From: Aliihoeflea sp. 40Bstr573
GTDB lineage: Bacteria; Pseudomonadota; Alphaproteobacteria; Rhizobiales; Rhizobiaceae
DNA: 64,000 nt
Assembly: GCF_024105655.1 (NCBI RefSeq)
Contig: NZ_JAAAMH010000007.1
Coordinates: 124,001-188,000, forward strand
Direction of reading: 5' to 3'
This document shows, piece after piece, positions 1-11,500 of this stretch. Below the pieces are notes generated by a model. That model worked only from the letters and a program-made list of their open reading frames with translations. It ran no database searches and was not told where the DNA came from. Each line of letters begins with the position of its first letter. Position 1 is the stretch's first letter. The position numbers and the translations under genes are program-made.

Positions 1-2482
1 CGTCCGGCGAATAGAGCTTATCGATGCAGATTTCCGCGCGATGCGTGTTGCCGGTCACGTCCGTCAGGAGATTTCTCAACAGGCGATCCGTCAGCCAGGG
101 CAATGGTTGGCCGCCCTCCTGCGGATCGGGGATCTGCGCCATCGCGATCTCCAGTTCGTAAAGCCCGTCGTGGCGGGCCTCGTCGATGCGCGGCGCCTGA
201 CTCGTCGGGCCTATGAAGAGGCCGGAGAACAGGTAGGACAGCGAGGGATGGCGCTGCCAAAAGAGAATGAGGCTGCGCAACAGGTCGGGTCGGCGCAGGA
301 ACGGACTGTCCATCGGCGTGCGGCCGCCGACGACGACGTGGTTGCCGCCACCGGTCCCGGTATGGCGGCCGTCGATCATGAACTTGTCGGCGCCAAGCCG
401 GCACTGGCGCGCCTCCTCGTAGATCGCTTCGGTCGTCGCCACGCAGTCGCGCCAGGACGAGGCCGGATGGATGTTGACCTCGATGACGCCCGGATCGGGC
501 GCGACGCGGATGACGTTCATGCGCGGGTCGGCCGGGGGGGCATAACCCTCGATATGAACCTTGACGCCGAGCTTTTCCGCCGCGTTCTCCGCTGCAGCCA
601 CCAGTTCCAGATAGTCCTCGATACGCTCGACCGGAGGCATGAAGACGCAAAGCCGGCCGTCGCGCGGCTCGACGGAAAGCGCGGTGCGCACGGCCCCGCC
701 CAGTTCGCCCATCTCCTGCGGCACGATCGCCTGTTGCGGCGTCGCCGCAGTGAAGCTCGCCACTTTCTGCTCCGGCTCCGGAGGTGCTGGCAGCGGGCCG
801 CGTTCCTCGGTCGGATCGGCCGGATTCACGTAAGGGTATTGCGCCGGCGGCACATAGGGTAGCGAGCCGAGCGGCAGGCGATAGCCGACCGGGCTGTCGC
901 CGGGCACGAGGAAGAGGTGACCGCGCCGCACGTTCCAGACTTCGGACATCCAGCGCGGAGCGCTCGCCGCCGCCTGCCAGCGCTGCACCGGCAATACGTA
1001 GCCCGACGGCTCCGTCAGCCCGCGCGAGAATACGCGCGCGATGCGGTAGCGCTCCTCGGGGTCCTTCAGCTCGGAATTTTCCGGCGTGACGTTCTCGGGA
1101 AGCTGGCCTTCCTTCAACAGCCACTCGGCCGGGTCCTCATAGGCGGCCACCACGTTTTCGCCCGGGAGGCCGAGTTCGCCCGCGATGGCCTGCAAGAGGC
1201 TCTCTGCCTCCTGCGGCGTCGCCGCGCCACCGCCGGCCTCCGTCGCGATCCGGTCGGCGTCGCGCCAGATGTGTTTGCCGTCCTCGCGCCAGTAGAGCGA
1301 GAATGTCCAGCGCGGCAGCGTTTCGCCCGGATACCATTTGCCCTGGCCGTAGTGCAGGAAGCCGCCTGGCGCGAAGCGGTCCCGCAGGCGCCGGATCAAC
1401 CGGTCGGCGAGCGCGCGCTTGGTCGGTCCGACGGCGTCGGTGTTCCATTCGGCGGATTCGAAGTCGTCGATCGACACGAATGTCGGCTCGCCGCCCATCG
1501 TCAGCCTTACGTCGCCAGCCTTGAGCGCCGCGTCGACCCTCTCGCCAAGCCGGTCGAGTTCGGTCCATGCCTCATCGGAAAATGGCTTGGTGATCCGCGG
1601 ATGCTCGGCAACGCGCGTCACCTTCATGTCGAAGGCGAAATCCACCTCGGCATAGCTCGCCATGCCGGAGATCGGCGCGGCGTTGGAAAAGTGCGGCGTG
1701 GCGGCTAGTGGAATGTGGCTTTCGCCGGTCAGGAGGCCGGAGGTCGGATCGAGACCGATCCAGCCCGCACCGGGCAGATAGACCTCAGCCCAGGCGTGCA
1801 GGTCTGTGAAGTCGTGGTTCGTGCCCGCCGGCCCGTCGAGTGCGACGAGATCGGGCTTCAACTGGATCAGGTAGCCCGAGACGAAGCGGGCGGCGAAGCC
1901 GAGATGCCGCAGGATCTGGACGAGCAGCCAGCTCGTGTCGCGGCACGATCCGGAGGCGCGCTCGAAGGTCTCCTCGGGGGCTTGCACCCCCGGCTCCATG
2001 CGAATGACGTAGCCGATCTCACCTGCGAGACGGGCGTTGAGATTGACGACGAAATCGACCGAGCGCGTTGGCTCCCTGGATATCGTATCGAGAAAGGCCT
2101 GGAGGCGCGGACCGGCCGGCTCCGGCTTGCGGTAGATGACGAGATCGTCCTGTAGCGCGGCCGGATAGTCGAACGGCCACTGCTCGGCCTCCTCCTCGAC
2201 GAAGAAATCGAAGGGATTGTAGACCGTCATGTCGGCAACGAGGTCGACCTCTAGCTTCAACTCGCGCACCGGCTCGGGAAAGACGTAGCGTGCCAGCCAG
2301 TTGCCATAGGGGTCCTGCTGGTAGTTCACGAAATGGTTGTCGGGCGAGACCTTCAGCGAATGCGAAACCACGCGCGTGCGGCTGTGCGGCGCGGGGCGGA
2401 GGCGGATGATCTGCGGGCCGAGCGTGACCGGGCGGTCATAGGAATAGTGCGTCAGGTGGCTGATGGCAGCGAGAATCGACAT
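1..2482 (-). CDS. DUF2126 transglutaminase-like protein, partial (C-terminus outside window)
   Basis: About 827 codons are open without a stop to the left edge, so the gene continues outside the window. The protein opens with the N-terminal beta region typical of bacterial transglutaminase-like proteins. A transglutaminase core follows at roughly residues 160-250, with a Cys in GSCRDTSW, a His in DLHAWAEV and an Asp in LDPTSG, which form a plausible catalytic triad. The later part matches DUF2126 (for example the [12 protein letters not shown] stretch and a rich RxD pattern). Large proteins of this layout are common in Rhizobiales, but their substrate is unknown; amide-bond or peptide cleavage or crosslinking is only an inference. 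The ATG at 2482 was chosen because no in-frame ATG lies just upstream. It is divergent from the SDR gene. Confidence 0.85.
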   Translation of the reverse strand, partial: MSILAAISHLTHYSYDRPVTLGPQIIRLRPAPHSRTRVVSHSLKVSPDNHFVNYQQDPYGNWLARYVFPEPVRELKLEVDLVADMTVYNPFDFFVEEEAEQWPFDYPAALQDDLVIYRKPEPAGPRLQAFLDTISREPTRSVDFVVNLNARLAGEIGYVIRMEPGVQAPEETFERASGSCRDTSWLLVQILRHLGFAARFVSGYLIQLKPDLVALDGPAGTNHDFTDLHAWAEVYLPGAGWIGLDPTSGLLTGESHIPLAATPHFSNAAPISGMASYAEVDFAFDMKVTRVAEHPRITKPFSDEAWTELDRLGERVDAALKAGDVRLTMGGEPTFVSIDDFESAEWNTDAVGPTKRALADRLIRRLRDRFAPGGFLHYGQGKWYPGETLPRWTFSLYWREDGKHIWRDADRIATEAGGGAATPQEAESLLQAIAGELGLPGENVVAAYEDPAEWLLKEGQLPENVTPENSELKDPEERYRIARVFSRGLTEPSGYVLPVQRWQAAASAPRWMSEVWNVRRGHLFLVPGDSPVGYRLPLGSLPYVPPAQYPYVNPADPTEERGPLPAPPEPEQKVASFTAATPQQAIVPQEMGELGGAVRTALSVEPRDGRLCVFMPPVERIEDYLELVAAAENAAEKLGVKVHIEGYAPPADPRMNVIRVAPDPGVIEVNIHPASSWRDCVATTEAIYEEARQCRLGADKFMIDGRHTGTGGGNHVVVGGRTPMDSPFLRRPDLLRSLILFWQRHPSLSYLFSGLFIGPTSQAPRIDEARHDGLYELEIAMAQIPDPQEGGQPLPWLTDRLLRNLLTDVTGNTHRAEICIDKLYSPD

Positions 2483-2618
2483 CGGGCGGATGGAGCTTCC
2501 ATGTGGGATCGGGTCGCGCGGACGTTTCCACAAATAGGTGCGTTGCACCACAGCTTTGTTGGAAAAGAGTTGCATAGCTCGCTCCTGGCCATCACCTTGC
2601 GCACCGACGATGGAGAGA

Positions 2619-3356
2619 ATGATGAAGACGAAGGCAATCGTGACCGGTCACAGCCGCGGTCTCGGCGAGGCGATCGCCGCCGCGCTGCTCGACAAAGATG
2701 TCGATGTGCTTGGCCTGGCGCGGCGCGGCTCAGCAGACCTGGCCTCGGCCGCGGGCTCGAAACCGACCGAGATCACGATCGACCTCGGCGACGTCGCCGC
2801 GCTCGCCGATCGCACGCTGTCGGATCGGATCGAGGCGTTCTGCGCCGGGGCGGACCGTGTGTTCCTCGTCAACAACGCCGGCACGGTGAAGCCGATTGGT
2901 CCGGTGGGAACGGGTGGCGCGGAAGCCATCGCCAAGGCCGTCACGCTCAACGTCACCGGGCCGCTGGTGCTGGCCGATCTCTTCCAGGCCGTCGCGGCGC
3001 CCGTGAAGGACCGCCGCATTCTCCACATCTCGTCGGGTGCGGGACGGCGCGGCATGGCCGGATGGAGCGTCTATTGCGCGACCAAGGCCGCACTCGACAA
3101 CCATGCGCGCGCGGTCAAGGAAGACGCCATCGCGGGCCTGCGCGTATCCAGCCTTGCGCCCGGCGTCATCGACACAGACATGCAGGCCGACATTCGCGGC
3201 TCGAGCGTCGAGCAGTTCCCGGCCATCGACCAGTTCAAGGCAATGAAGGCCGACGGCGTTCTCGCCTCGCCTGCCGAGGCTGGCGCGAAGATCGCCGCCT
3301 ACCTCCTGTCCGACGACTTCGGAAACGATGCGGTAACCGACTTGCGCAGCCTTTGA
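2619..3356 (+). CDS. SDR family NAD(P)-dependent oxidoreductase
   Basis: A 245-residue short-chain dehydrogenase/reductase. The cofactor loop TGHSRGLG is at residues 9-16, the structural NNAG motif near residue 85, and the catalytic YxxxK (YCATK) near residues 152-156, with a Ser about 13 residues before it. A PGVIDTDM motif after the active site is typical of classical SDRs. The frame is open further upstream, but the ATG at 2619 has a GGAGAG ribosome-binding site a few bases before it and removes a non-SDR N-terminal extension. The substrate cannot be told. It converges on the TetR gene with only 16 bases between, so the two are not co-transcribed. Confidence 0.88.
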   Translation: MMKTKAIVTGHSRGLGEAIAAALLDKDVDVLGLARRGSADLASAAGSKPTEITIDLGDVAALADRTLSDRIEAFCAGADRVFLVNNAGTVKPIGPVGTGGAEAIAKAVTLNVTGPLVLADLFQAVAAPVKDRRILHISSGAGRRGMAGWSVYCATKAALDNHARAVKEDAIAGLRVSSLAPGVIDTDMQADIRGSSVEQFPAIDQFKAMKADGVLASPAEAGAKIAAYLLSDDFGNDAVTDLRSL

Positions 3357-3372
3357 CGACGAGATTTCGGGA

Positions 3373-3933
3373 TCAGGTTTCCCCGACGCTTTCCAGCTCC
3401 TGCTCGAGCCGGTCGAATACGCGCTGAACCTCGTCCGGACGGATGCAGTCGCTTTCCATCAGGCGCAGCGACCAGAAGCCTTCGATGGCGAGAAAGGCGA
3501 TGGCCGAGAGTTCGAAATCGGCCGAGCGCTCGCGCAGCCGCTCCATCACCTGCTTTTGATAGCGGCGTACCGGATTGATGAATTCAGGATTTTCCGCGAT
3601 TGCCGCCAGCACGCCGGAGGCCGGTTCCGGCTTGTCGATCATCTCCTGGCGCGAGTGACGCAGATAGGCCAGCGCCATGGCATTGCGGCCTTCCGGCCGT
3701 GCCTCGATGCTCTGCGCAAGCGCCGCCTCGGCGCGCTCGATATGCATTTCGACGAGCGCTTCGAGCAGCTTGGCCTTGCTCGGGAAGTTGTAGAGCAGGC
3801 CGCCCTTGGACAACCCTGCCCTTGCGGCAACGGCGTCGAGCGATATGTTGCCGGGGCCTTGTTCGCGCGCGAGCGCTTCTGCCGCCTCGAGTATGCGTTG
3901 CCGCGAGCTTGGTCGTCCCGCTGGAAGCTTCAA
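3373..3933 (-). CDS. TetR family transcriptional repressor of the adjacent RND efflux operon
   Basis: 186 residues with an N-terminal TetR helix-turn-helix (about residues 30-52, ISLDAVAARAGLSKGGLLYNF-like) and a variable C-terminal ligand domain. The best start is a TTG at 3933, because no in-frame ATG lies near the predicted domain start. The gene diverges from the RND adaptor and pump genes, and a perfect 16-bp palindrome lies in the 138-base gap. This is the classic arrangement of a local repressor that is released by a pump substrate. The inducer is unknown; regulation of the pump is inferred from position and palindrome. Confidence 0.86.
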   Translation of the reverse strand: MKLPAGRPSSRQRILEAAEALAREQGPGNISLDAVAARAGLSKGGLLYNFPSKAKLLEALVEMHIERAEAALAQSIEARPEGRNAMALAYLRHSRQEMIDKPEPASGVLAAIAENPEFINPVRRYQKQVMERLRERSADFELSAIAFLAIEGFWSLRLMESDCIRPDEVQRVFDRLEQELESVGET

Positions 3934-3967
3934 TTCGTCACGCCGTGCCTTTGCAGTTTAGCAAATG

Positions 3968-3996
3968 TTGACAATACCGTCCGGACGGTACAGTAA
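3968..3996 (+). promoter_or_regulatory. Putative promoter of the RND efflux operon
   Basis: A consensus -35 hexamer TTGACA (3968-3973) is followed after exactly 17 bases by CAGTAA (3991-3996) as a weak -10. The ATG of the adaptor gene lies about 75 bases downstream. The 17-base spacer is almost entirely the TetR-type palindrome, so repressor binding would block polymerase. The -10 match is poor, so the exact element is uncertain. Confidence 0.5.
3975..3990. promoter_or_regulatory. TetR-type operator, perfect 16-bp palindrome
   Basis: TACCGTCCGGACGGTA is its own reverse complement over all 16 bases. It lies between the divergent tetR and RND adaptor genes and fills the spacer of the likely promoter of the pump. 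Its size and perfect two-fold symmetry suit TetR-family operators. Confidence 0.7.
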
Positions 3997-4071
3997 TGCG
4001 CCGCACAATTGCAAGACCTCCACGCATCATAGCGCATTTCAGCGCCATCCAGCATCGTCACGGGCCCACCG

Positions 4072-5226
4072 ATGATCAAACGTTTCCTCATTGCCATCGT
4101 CTTCATCGCGGTCGTCGTCGGCGGCATCGTCGGCTTCAATCTATTCCGCGATCAGGCGATCCAGGATTTCTTTGCCAACCGGCAGGCGCCTGCCTTCCCG
4201 GTGGATTTGGTGGTTGCCGAGCCGACCGACTGGCAGCCTGGCATCGAAGCGATCGGCACCGTCTATGCGGCGCGCGGCATCGACCTGGCCGTCGAGGCGA
4301 CAGGCGTCGTGCGCGAGGTCAATTTCCGCGCTAATGACGAGATCGACCAAGGCGACCTTCTTGTCCAGATCGACGACACGATCGAACGGGCCGAGATCGT
4401 CGCCGCCCAGTCGCAGGTGGACGTGAGCACCCAGGCGCTGGAACGCGCCCAGACGCTGTCGGACCGCGGCGTGAGCTCTGCCTCGACCGTGCAGGAGGCA
4501 GAGGCGGCTGCCTCGTCGGCCCGCGCGCAGATCGAGCGGCTGCAGGCCGTGCTCAGCCAGAAGGCGCTCGAAGCGCCGTTCTCCGGCACGATCGGCCTGC
4601 CGCGCGTCGAGGTCGGCCAGTATGTAGCGGCCGGAACGACGGTTGCGACCCTGCAGGCGCTGGACACGTTGCGCGTCGACTTCACCGTCCCCGAGCAGCA
4701 GCTGGGCAACCTGCGGATCGGCCAGACGGTCAACATCGCGACGGAGGCGGGCGGCGCCGTCTCGTCCGGCACGATCACCGGCATCGAGCCGCGCATCGAT
4801 CCGCAGACGCGGCTCGTCAGCGTGCGCGTCGAGGTCGACAACCAGGAAGGCGCGCTCAACCCGGGCCAGTTCGTGCGCGTGCGCGTCGAGATGCCGATCG
4901 AGAACGACGTGATCGCCGTCCCGCAGACAGCTGTGACGACGAGCCTTTACGGCGACTTCGTCTATGTCGTCGGCGAACCCGAGGAAGCGCAGGAGCCTGC
5001 CGAGGGCGAGGCCGAACGTTTCGTCGCGCGTCAGGTATTTGTTGAGACCGGACGGCGCAACGGCCAACTCGTCGAGCTGACCGAGGGCGTCAACGCCGGC
5101 GACCGGGTCGTCGTGGCGGGCCAGAACCGCCTCTCGAACAACGCGCCGGTCACGCTCAGCCCGTCCGCCGATGAGCCGGCCGACGATGCCGAAACGTCCG
5201 TCGAAGCCGCGGAGACCGACCAGTGA
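4072..5226 (+). CDS. RND efflux periplasmic adaptor (membrane fusion protein)
   Basis: 384 residues. An N-terminal membrane anchor (about residues 3-22) is followed by a HlyD/MFP layout: a lipoyl half-motif, a coiled-coil hairpin rich in Ala/Gln/Glu (about residues 110-165), a second lipoyl half (LEAPFSGTIGLPRVEVGQ region), a beta-barrel and a membrane-proximal domain. It ends in an acidic tail. It links the inner-membrane pump to an outer-membrane channel; no TolC-like gene is present here, so a channel encoded elsewhere is likely. The stop codon overlaps the GTG start of the pump gene, which indicates translational coupling. Confidence 0.92.
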   Translation: MIKRFLIAIVFIAVVVGGIVGFNLFRDQAIQDFFANRQAPAFPVDLVVAEPTDWQPGIEAIGTVYAARGIDLAVEATGVVREVNFRANDEIDQGDLLVQIDDTIERAEIVAAQSQVDVSTQALERAQTLSDRGVSSASTVQEAEAAASSARAQIERLQAVLSQKALEAPFSGTIGLPRVEVGQYVAAGTTVATLQALDTLRVDFTVPEQQLGNLRIGQTVNIATEAGGAVSSGTITGIEPRIDPQTRLVSVRVEVDNQEGALNPGQFVRVRVEMPIENDVIAVPQTAVTTSLYGDFVYVVGEPEEAQEPAEGEAERFVARQVFVETGRRNGQLVELTEGVNAGDRVVVAGQNRLSNNAPVTLSPSADEPADDAETSVEAAETDQ

Positions 5227-8200
5227 GCCTCTCCGAACTCTTCACCCGCCGCCCGGTCCTTTCAACCGTCCTCGGCGCGCTCATCCTGCTCCTGGGTTTC
5301 CAGGGGCTCTTCAATCTGTCGATCCGGGAGTATCCCGAGGTCGAAGAGACGGTCATCACCATCAACACCGTCTATCCGGGCGCCAGCGCCGAGCTCATCC
5401 AGGGCTTCGTGACGGCACCGATCGCCTCGGCTGTCTCGACGACGGAGGACATCGACTACGTGACCTCGGCGAGCCGCCCCTCGTCGAGCACGGTCACCGT
5501 CCAGATGCAGCTCGGCGCCAATCCGGACGTCGCGCTGACTGAAGTCATGTCCAAGGTGCAGCAGGTGCGCGGGCAGTTGCCTTCGGATTCCGAAGACCCC
5601 GTCATCGTCAAGGGCACCGGCCAGCAGTTCGCCATCATGTATCTCGCCTTCCAGAACGAGAACATGACCGCCGAGCAGCTTACCGAGTATCTCGAGCGCG
5701 TCATCCGGCCGCGCATGTCCACCATCGAAGGCGTCGCCGAGGTCCAGATCCTGGGCGCGGCCAACTACGCGATGCGCGTGTGGATCGATCCGATCCGCCT
5801 GGCCAGCCGCGGCGTCACCGCATCGGAAGTTCTCCAGGCGATCAACGCCTCGAACTTCCTGTCCGCCCCCGGCCAGACCAAGAACGAGTATGTCGCCTAT
5901 TCGATCACACTCGAATCGACGCTGCAGACACCCGAAGCCTTCGGCGCGCTCCCCCTGAAGTCGCAGGGCGACGAGGTCGTGCGGCTGCGCGACGTCGCCA
6001 ATGTCGAGCTCGCCGCTGAAAGCACGGACACGGTCGTCAACTTCAACGGCAATCCGGGCACCTTCATCGGCATCTTCCCGACGCCGTCGGCCAATCCGCT
6101 CGACACGGCAGACGCCGTCATCGCCGAACTGCCGGCGATCCAGTCCTCCTTGCCGGACGGAATGAACGTATCGCTGGTCTACAACGCGACCGACACGATC
6201 CGCGCCTCGATCGACGAGGTTTTCGTTACGATCGGCGAAGCGGTCGCGATCGTGGTGGTCGTGATCCTGCTCTTCCTCGGATCGTTCCGGTCGGTGCTGA
6301 TGCCGGTGGCGACGATTCCGCTTTCACTGATCGGCGTCTGCTTCTTCCTTCTGATGATGGGCTATTCCATCAACCTGCTATCGCTGCTTGCCATGGTGCT
6401 CGCCATCGGCCTCGTGGTCGACGATGCCATCATCGTGGTCGAGAACATCCACCGCCACATCGAGGAAGGGCTCACCCCGATGGCGGCCGCCATCAAGGGC
6501 ATGCAGGAGATTTCGCTGGCGATCGTGGCGATGACGCTGACGCTCGTTGCGGTCTTCATGCCGCTCGGCTTTACCGGCGGCCTGACGGGCGCGCTGTTTC
6601 GCGAATTCGCCTTCACGCTGGCCGGCGCGGTCGTCATCTCGGGCATCGTCGCCCTGACGATCACGCCGATGATGTCGGCACGGCTCTTGAAGTCGGGCGG
6701 CCACAGCCGTTTCCAGGTCTTCGTCGACCGCACCTTCGACCGGCTGTCGAACTGGTATGGCCGCATGGTCTCGGGCTCGCTCAACTACCGGCCGGTGACG
6801 CTGTTCATCTCGGCCGCGCTGGTGGCGGTGACCGCGTTCATGTTCTTCAACACGTCGAGCGAACTTGCGCCCGAAGAGGATTCCGGCGCGCTCTTCTCGC
6901 TGATCACCGCGCCGCGCTATGCCACGACGCCCTACACGTCCCGCTATGCCGAGGAAATCGAAACCGCGACCAGCGACCTTGAAGAAGTGCGCTCGCGCTT
7001 TTCCATCGTGGGCCTCGGGGGGCAGACCAACTCAGGTTTCGTCGTCTGGGCGCTGGAGGACTGGGGCGATCGTGACCGCAGCCAGGCCGAAATCCAGCAG
7101 GACATCCAGGCCCGGATCAGCACGGTCGACGGCGTCGAGGCGCTCGTCTTCGCGCCGCCTTCGCTGCCAGGCGCCGGCGGCGGCCTGCCGATCTCGCTCA
7201 TCGTTCAGTCGACCGGCGATCCGAGCCAGGTCTACGAGGTGGCCGACCAGATCCGCCGCGAGGCGGAAGCGACCGGCCAGTTCATCGTCGTCCAGAACTC
7301 GCTCGCCTTCGACGCGCCGCAGGTGACCGTCACCATCGACCGCGAACGTGCCGCCGCCCTCAACGTACCCGTCAGCGACGTCGGCACGACGCTCGGTACG
7401 CTTGTCGGCGGCGGTGCCGTCGCGCAGTTCGACCGCGAGTCGAACAGCTACGACGTGATCACCCAGGTGCCGCAGGAATATCGCGACAATCCCGAAAAGC
7501 TGGGCGAATTCTTTATCCGCGCGACGACTGGCGAGATGATACCGCTTTCCTCGGTCGTGACCATCTCGACCAACGCCGCGCCGGCCGCGATCGAGCAGTT
7601 CAACCAGTTGAACTCGGCGACCATCTCGGCCCTGCCACTGCCCGGCATCACGACGGGCGCTGGGCTGCAGACGATCACCGAGATCGCGCAGGCCGCCCTG
7701 CCGGATTCGTTCTTCATCGAATATTCCGGCCAGTCGCGTCTCGAGGTCCAGCAGGGCAACACGATCCTGATCGCCTTCTCATTGGCTATCGTGGTCATCT
7801 ATCTGCTGCTCGCCGCGCAATTCGAGAGCTTCCGCGATCCGTTCATCATCCTGATGTCGGTGCCTTTGTCGATTTTCGGCGCGATCCTGCCGCTCAACCT
7901 GGGCCTCGGGACGCTGAACATCTACACGCAGGTCGGCCTGATCACGCTGATCGGTATCATCACCAAGCACGGCATCCTCCTGGTCGAGTTCGCCAACCAG
8001 AAGCGCGACGAGGGCATGTCGATCCGCGAAGCGATCGTCTATTCCGCGACGGTGCGCCTGCGCCCGATCCTGATGACAACCGCCGCGCTGGCGCTTGCCG
8101 TCATTCCGCTGATGATCGCAGCAGGCGCAGGTGCCGCCGCGCGCCAGGCAATGGGCCTCGTGATTTTTTCGGGCCTCTTGATCGGCACGTTCTTCACGCT

Positions 8201-8300
8201 TTTCGTCGTCCCGATGTTCTATACCTTAATTACCTCGAAGGAGCGGTCGGAGGCGACGCGCAAGCCGACCGTCGACGCTTCGCCGCAACCTGCGGAGTAG
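5223..8300 (+). CDS. RND efflux pump, inner-membrane permease (HAE1/AcrB-type)
   Basis: 1025 residues, the usual length for hydrophobe/amphiphile RND pumps, with 12 predicted membrane helices and two large periplasmic loops. The proton-relay residues are present: adjacent Asp400/Asp401 in GLVVDDAI (AcrB Asp407/408) and Lys915 in ITKHGILL (AcrB Lys940). The start is a GTG overlapping the adaptor stop. The pump probably exports drugs, dyes or endogenous hydrophobic metabolites in exchange for protons. Specificity cannot be read from the sequence. It is likely repressed by the adjacent TetR protein. Confidence 0.93.
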   Translation: MSLSELFTRRPVLSTVLGALILLLGFQGLFNLSIREYPEVEETVITINTVYPGASAELIQGFVTAPIASAVSTTEDIDYVTSASRPSSSTVTVQMQLGANPDVALTEVMSKVQQVRGQLPSDSEDPVIVKGTGQQFAIMYLAFQNENMTAEQLTEYLERVIRPRMSTIEGVAEVQILGAANYAMRVWIDPIRLASRGVTASEVLQAINASNFLSAPGQTKNEYVAYSITLESTLQTPEAFGALPLKSQGDEVVRLRDVANVELAAESTDTVVNFNGNPGTFIGIFPTPSANPLDTADAVIAELPAIQSSLPDGMNVSLVYNATDTIRASIDEVFVTIGEAVAIVVVVILLFLGSFRSVLMPVATIPLSLIGVCFFLLMMGYSINLLSLLAMVLAIGLVVDDAIIVVENIHRHIEEGLTPMAAAIKGMQEISLAIVAMTLTLVAVFMPLGFTGGLTGALFREFAFTLAGAVVISGIVALTITPMMSARLLKSGGHSRFQVFVDRTFDRLSNWYGRMVSGSLNYRPVTLFISAALVAVTAFMFFNTSSELAPEEDSGALFSLITAPRYATTPYTSRYAEEIETATSDLEEVRSRFSIVGLGGQTNSGFVVWALEDWGDRDRSQAEIQQDIQARISTVDGVEALVFAPPSLPGAGGGLPISLIVQSTGDPSQVYEVADQIRREAEATGQFIVVQNSLAFDAPQVTVTIDRERAAALNVPVSDVGTTLGTLVGGGAVAQFDRESNSYDVITQVPQEYRDNPEKLGEFFIRATTGEMIPLSSVVTISTNAAPAAIEQFNQLNSATISALPLPGITTGAGLQTITEIAQAALPDSFFIEYSGQSRLEVQQGNTILIAFSLAIVVIYLLLAAQFESFRDPFIILMSVPLSIFGAILPLNLGLGTLNIYTQVGLITLIGIITKHGILLVEFANQKRDEGMSIREAIVYSATVRLRPILMTTAALALAVIPLMIAAGAGAAARQAMGLVIFSGLLIGTFFTLFVVPMFYTLITSKERSEATRKPTVDASPQPAE

Positions 8301-8318
8301 ACGTTCGCTGCCCATCCA

Positions 8319-8350
8319 GGAGACGGCCCGTCAGCGGGCCACGTCCTCCT
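8319..8350 (+). terminator. Imperfect hairpin after the RND operon
   Basis: GGCCCG and CGGGCC form a 6-bp stem with a TCAG loop. It can extend through a small internal loop to AGGAG/CTCCT pairs. It starts about 20 bases after the pump stop, but no U tract follows, so a Rho-independent terminator is possible but not certain. Confidence 0.4.
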
Positions 8351-8502
8351 CTCGTTAAAAGCGACGGCTCTGTGTCGCGGCGAAACGAATTGTGTAGCGA
8401 CAGCCCCCTTACGCTCTTGAAACCAATCGCGTTTGAATCGGTTTAGCGTCAGCCTGATATGCGTCGGGTGTTCGACAGCGCTTAGACGGATTCTTTTAGA
8501 GC

Positions 8503-11500
8503 ATGAACATTCAGCCCGATCCGGCCCGCATCCGCGACGCCGCTCCGCTCCTGCCTGCTGCAGTCGACACGCCCATACGCTTCACCCCCGGCAAGGACAT
8601 AACGCTCCACGCGCTCGGCTATGACCTGGCGGGCGGCCGTTTCGAGCCTGAATTCGACCTGTTCGAACTCGATCTTCGCCAACGCGCCAACGACAATGCG
8701 GACACAATCCTGGCGGTCGTGACCTATCTCGGCACGGCCCAGCAGAATGGCGAGCCCATTACGCCTGCCGCGAACTGGCTCCTCGACAACCACTATCTCG
8801 TCGAGGACACGATCCTTCAGGTCCGCCGTGACCTGCCTGCCCGGTTCTTCAAGAAGCTGCCGCTTGCCACCCTGCCAGACGGGCGGCGAGTGCCGCGCGC
8901 GCTCGTGCTCGCCTGGACCTATGTCGCGCAATGCGACAGCGCGATCTCCGTCGCCGGCTTCGAAACCATGGTCGCAGCGTTCCAGGAGGTCGATCCGCTG
9001 TCGATCGGCGAATTGTGGGCGCTGCCGTCACTTCTGCGATTCGTGCTGGTGGAAAATTTACGCCGGCTGGCCGTGCGCGTGAAGCGGGCGCACGAAATGC
9101 GCGCCGTCGCCAACAAGGTCGCCGACCAGGCGCTGGCGCAGGGCTCCGTGGAGGAGGAACTGCGCGTTCTGGGCACATATGAGGAGCATGCCCGCGACAT
9201 GACATTCGCCACGCAGCTTCTCTTTCGCCTGCGCGACGGCACGCAATATGCCGCAAGCGCGCTTGGCTGGCTCGAGACCGAACTGGAACGCTTCGACCTC
9301 GACGCCGAAGAAGTGGCACGACGCGAGCACGCCACGCTTTCCTCCGGCAACGTCACCACAGGCAACATCATCAAGGGCCTGAGGCTCGTCGACGACACCG
9401 ATTGGACGGTGTGGTTCGAGGAGCTCAGCCATGTCGACCAGACACTGCGTGCACATACCGACTTCGCCGAACTCGACTTCCAGTCGCGCGACCAGTATCG
9501 CCGTGCGATCGAGGAGCTGGCGGGCGGCACCGAGCTTTCCGAGCGCGAGGTCACGGAACGGGCGATCGCAATGGCGGCGGACCGCGCAATCGCGATCGGC
9601 CAGCAGACCTGTCCCGATATCGGCCTTTTCGTCGTCGGCCCGCGGCGTCCCGAATTCGAGCATGCCATCGGTTACGAGCCGAAATGGCCGACACGCCTGC
9701 GCCGCTTCTACCGACGCACGGGCTGGATGGGCATCGTCCTGCCTGCCGCGGCGCTCACCGCCCTGCTGCTTGCCGCCGTCGGCTTCACCCTGGAAGGGAT
9801 CGGGCTATCCACTTTCGCCGTCACGCTGCTTCTCGCGCTGTTCGTGCTGCCGGCCAGCGAAGCGGCGCTCGGCCTGTTCAACACAGTCGCCTCGCTTCTG
9901 GTCGAGCCGACACGGCTGATCGGATACGAGTACAAGGAAGGCGTTCCCGACCATGCGCGCACGCTCGTCGCCTTGCCGATCCTCATCGGCTCTCGCGACG
10001 ATGTGGAAGACGCGCTCCACAATCTCGAGGTCCACTACCTTGCCAACATGCAAGGCGAGCTCGACTTCGCCATCTTGTCGGACTGGCGCGACAGCCCGTC
10101 GGAGCAGACCGCTGAGGACATGGAGCTTCTCGACTACGCTCGAAAGCGTGTCGCCGCTCTCAACGAGCGGTATCCGCGCGGCGAGCGGCCCCGCTTCCAC
10201 TTCCTCCATCGCCGCCGCCTCTACAATGAGGCGGAAGGTGTGTGGATGGGATGGGAGCGCAAGCGCGGCAAGCTGCATGAACTCAACGCGCTCCTGCGCG
10301 GCGACCTCGACACGACGTTCATCGCGCCGACCACCCCGCTGCCCTCGAACGTCCAGTATGTGCTGACGCTCGACGCCGACACGCGCATGACGCGCGACGC
10401 GGTCGCCAAACTCGTCGGCAAGATGTCCCATCCACTCAACCGGCCGGTCATCGACCCGGCGACGGGGCAAGTCCTGGCCGGCTATGGCATCTTGCAACCG
10501 CGCGTGACGCCTTCGCTGACGACCGGCAACGAGGCCTCGTTCTTCCAACGGATCTTTTCCGCCAACAGGGGCATGGACCCCTACGTGTTCGCCGTTTCCG
10601 ACGTCTACCAGGACCTTTTCGATTCCGGCACCTTCACCGGCAAGGGCCTCTACCACATCGACGCGATGGAAGCCGCGCTCGAGGACCGCATCCCCGAAAA
10701 CGCCGTCCTCAGCCACGACCTGCTGGAGGGCGCGTGGGCGCGCTGCGCGCTCGTCACCGACGTCGAACTGATCGAAGACTATCCGACGCGCTACTCCGTC
10801 GACGCTTCGCGCAACCATCGCTGGATCCGCGGCGACTGGCAGCTCCTGCCGTTCATCCTCGATCCGCGCTCGGCCATTCCCGGGCTTTCCCGCTGGAAGA
10901 TGATCGACAATCTGCGCCGCTCGCTGACGCCGATCTCCTGGGTTCTGGCTTCAATCGCCGGCTGGGCGTTGCTTCCCTTCGCCTATGCCGCCCAGTGGCA
11001 GGCGCTCCTGATCCTCAGCCTCGTGCTTGCCCTGACCTATTCGATCGTCGACGCGCTGATGCCGCGCAATTCGGAGGCGACGCTGCGCAGCCATTTCTCC
11101 GCGCTCGCGCGGGAGATCGCATTCGCCACCGCGCAAGTCGTGCTCAAGGTCGTGCTGATCGCGCACCAGGCCTGGGCGTCGGCCGACGCCATCGGGCGTA
11201 CGCTGATCCGTGTCTTCGTCACCCGCCGCAAGCTCCTCGAATGGCGCACCGCGTCGGACGCGGCACGCGGCGGCGAGACGCTGCAGGCCTATCACGCGAT
11301 GATGGTCGGCTCGCTGGTGATCGCGCTCATCGGCTTCGCGATCGCCGTGATCGGTGAGCGCACGGGCGTGATCGTCGCAGGCATCTTCCTGTTTTTCTGG
11401 GTCGGCGCGCCCGGCTTTGCCTGGCTCATCAGCCGATCGGCAGAGACCGAGGACCAGCTCGTCGTCGATCCGGCCGACGCCGCCAAGCTGCGCACCGCGG

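Noticed and set aside
18-1124. 368-codon minus-strand frame at the left edge
   Set aside because: Another minus-strand frame is open to the edge and encodes the DUF2126 protein; this one is Arg-rich and shifted.
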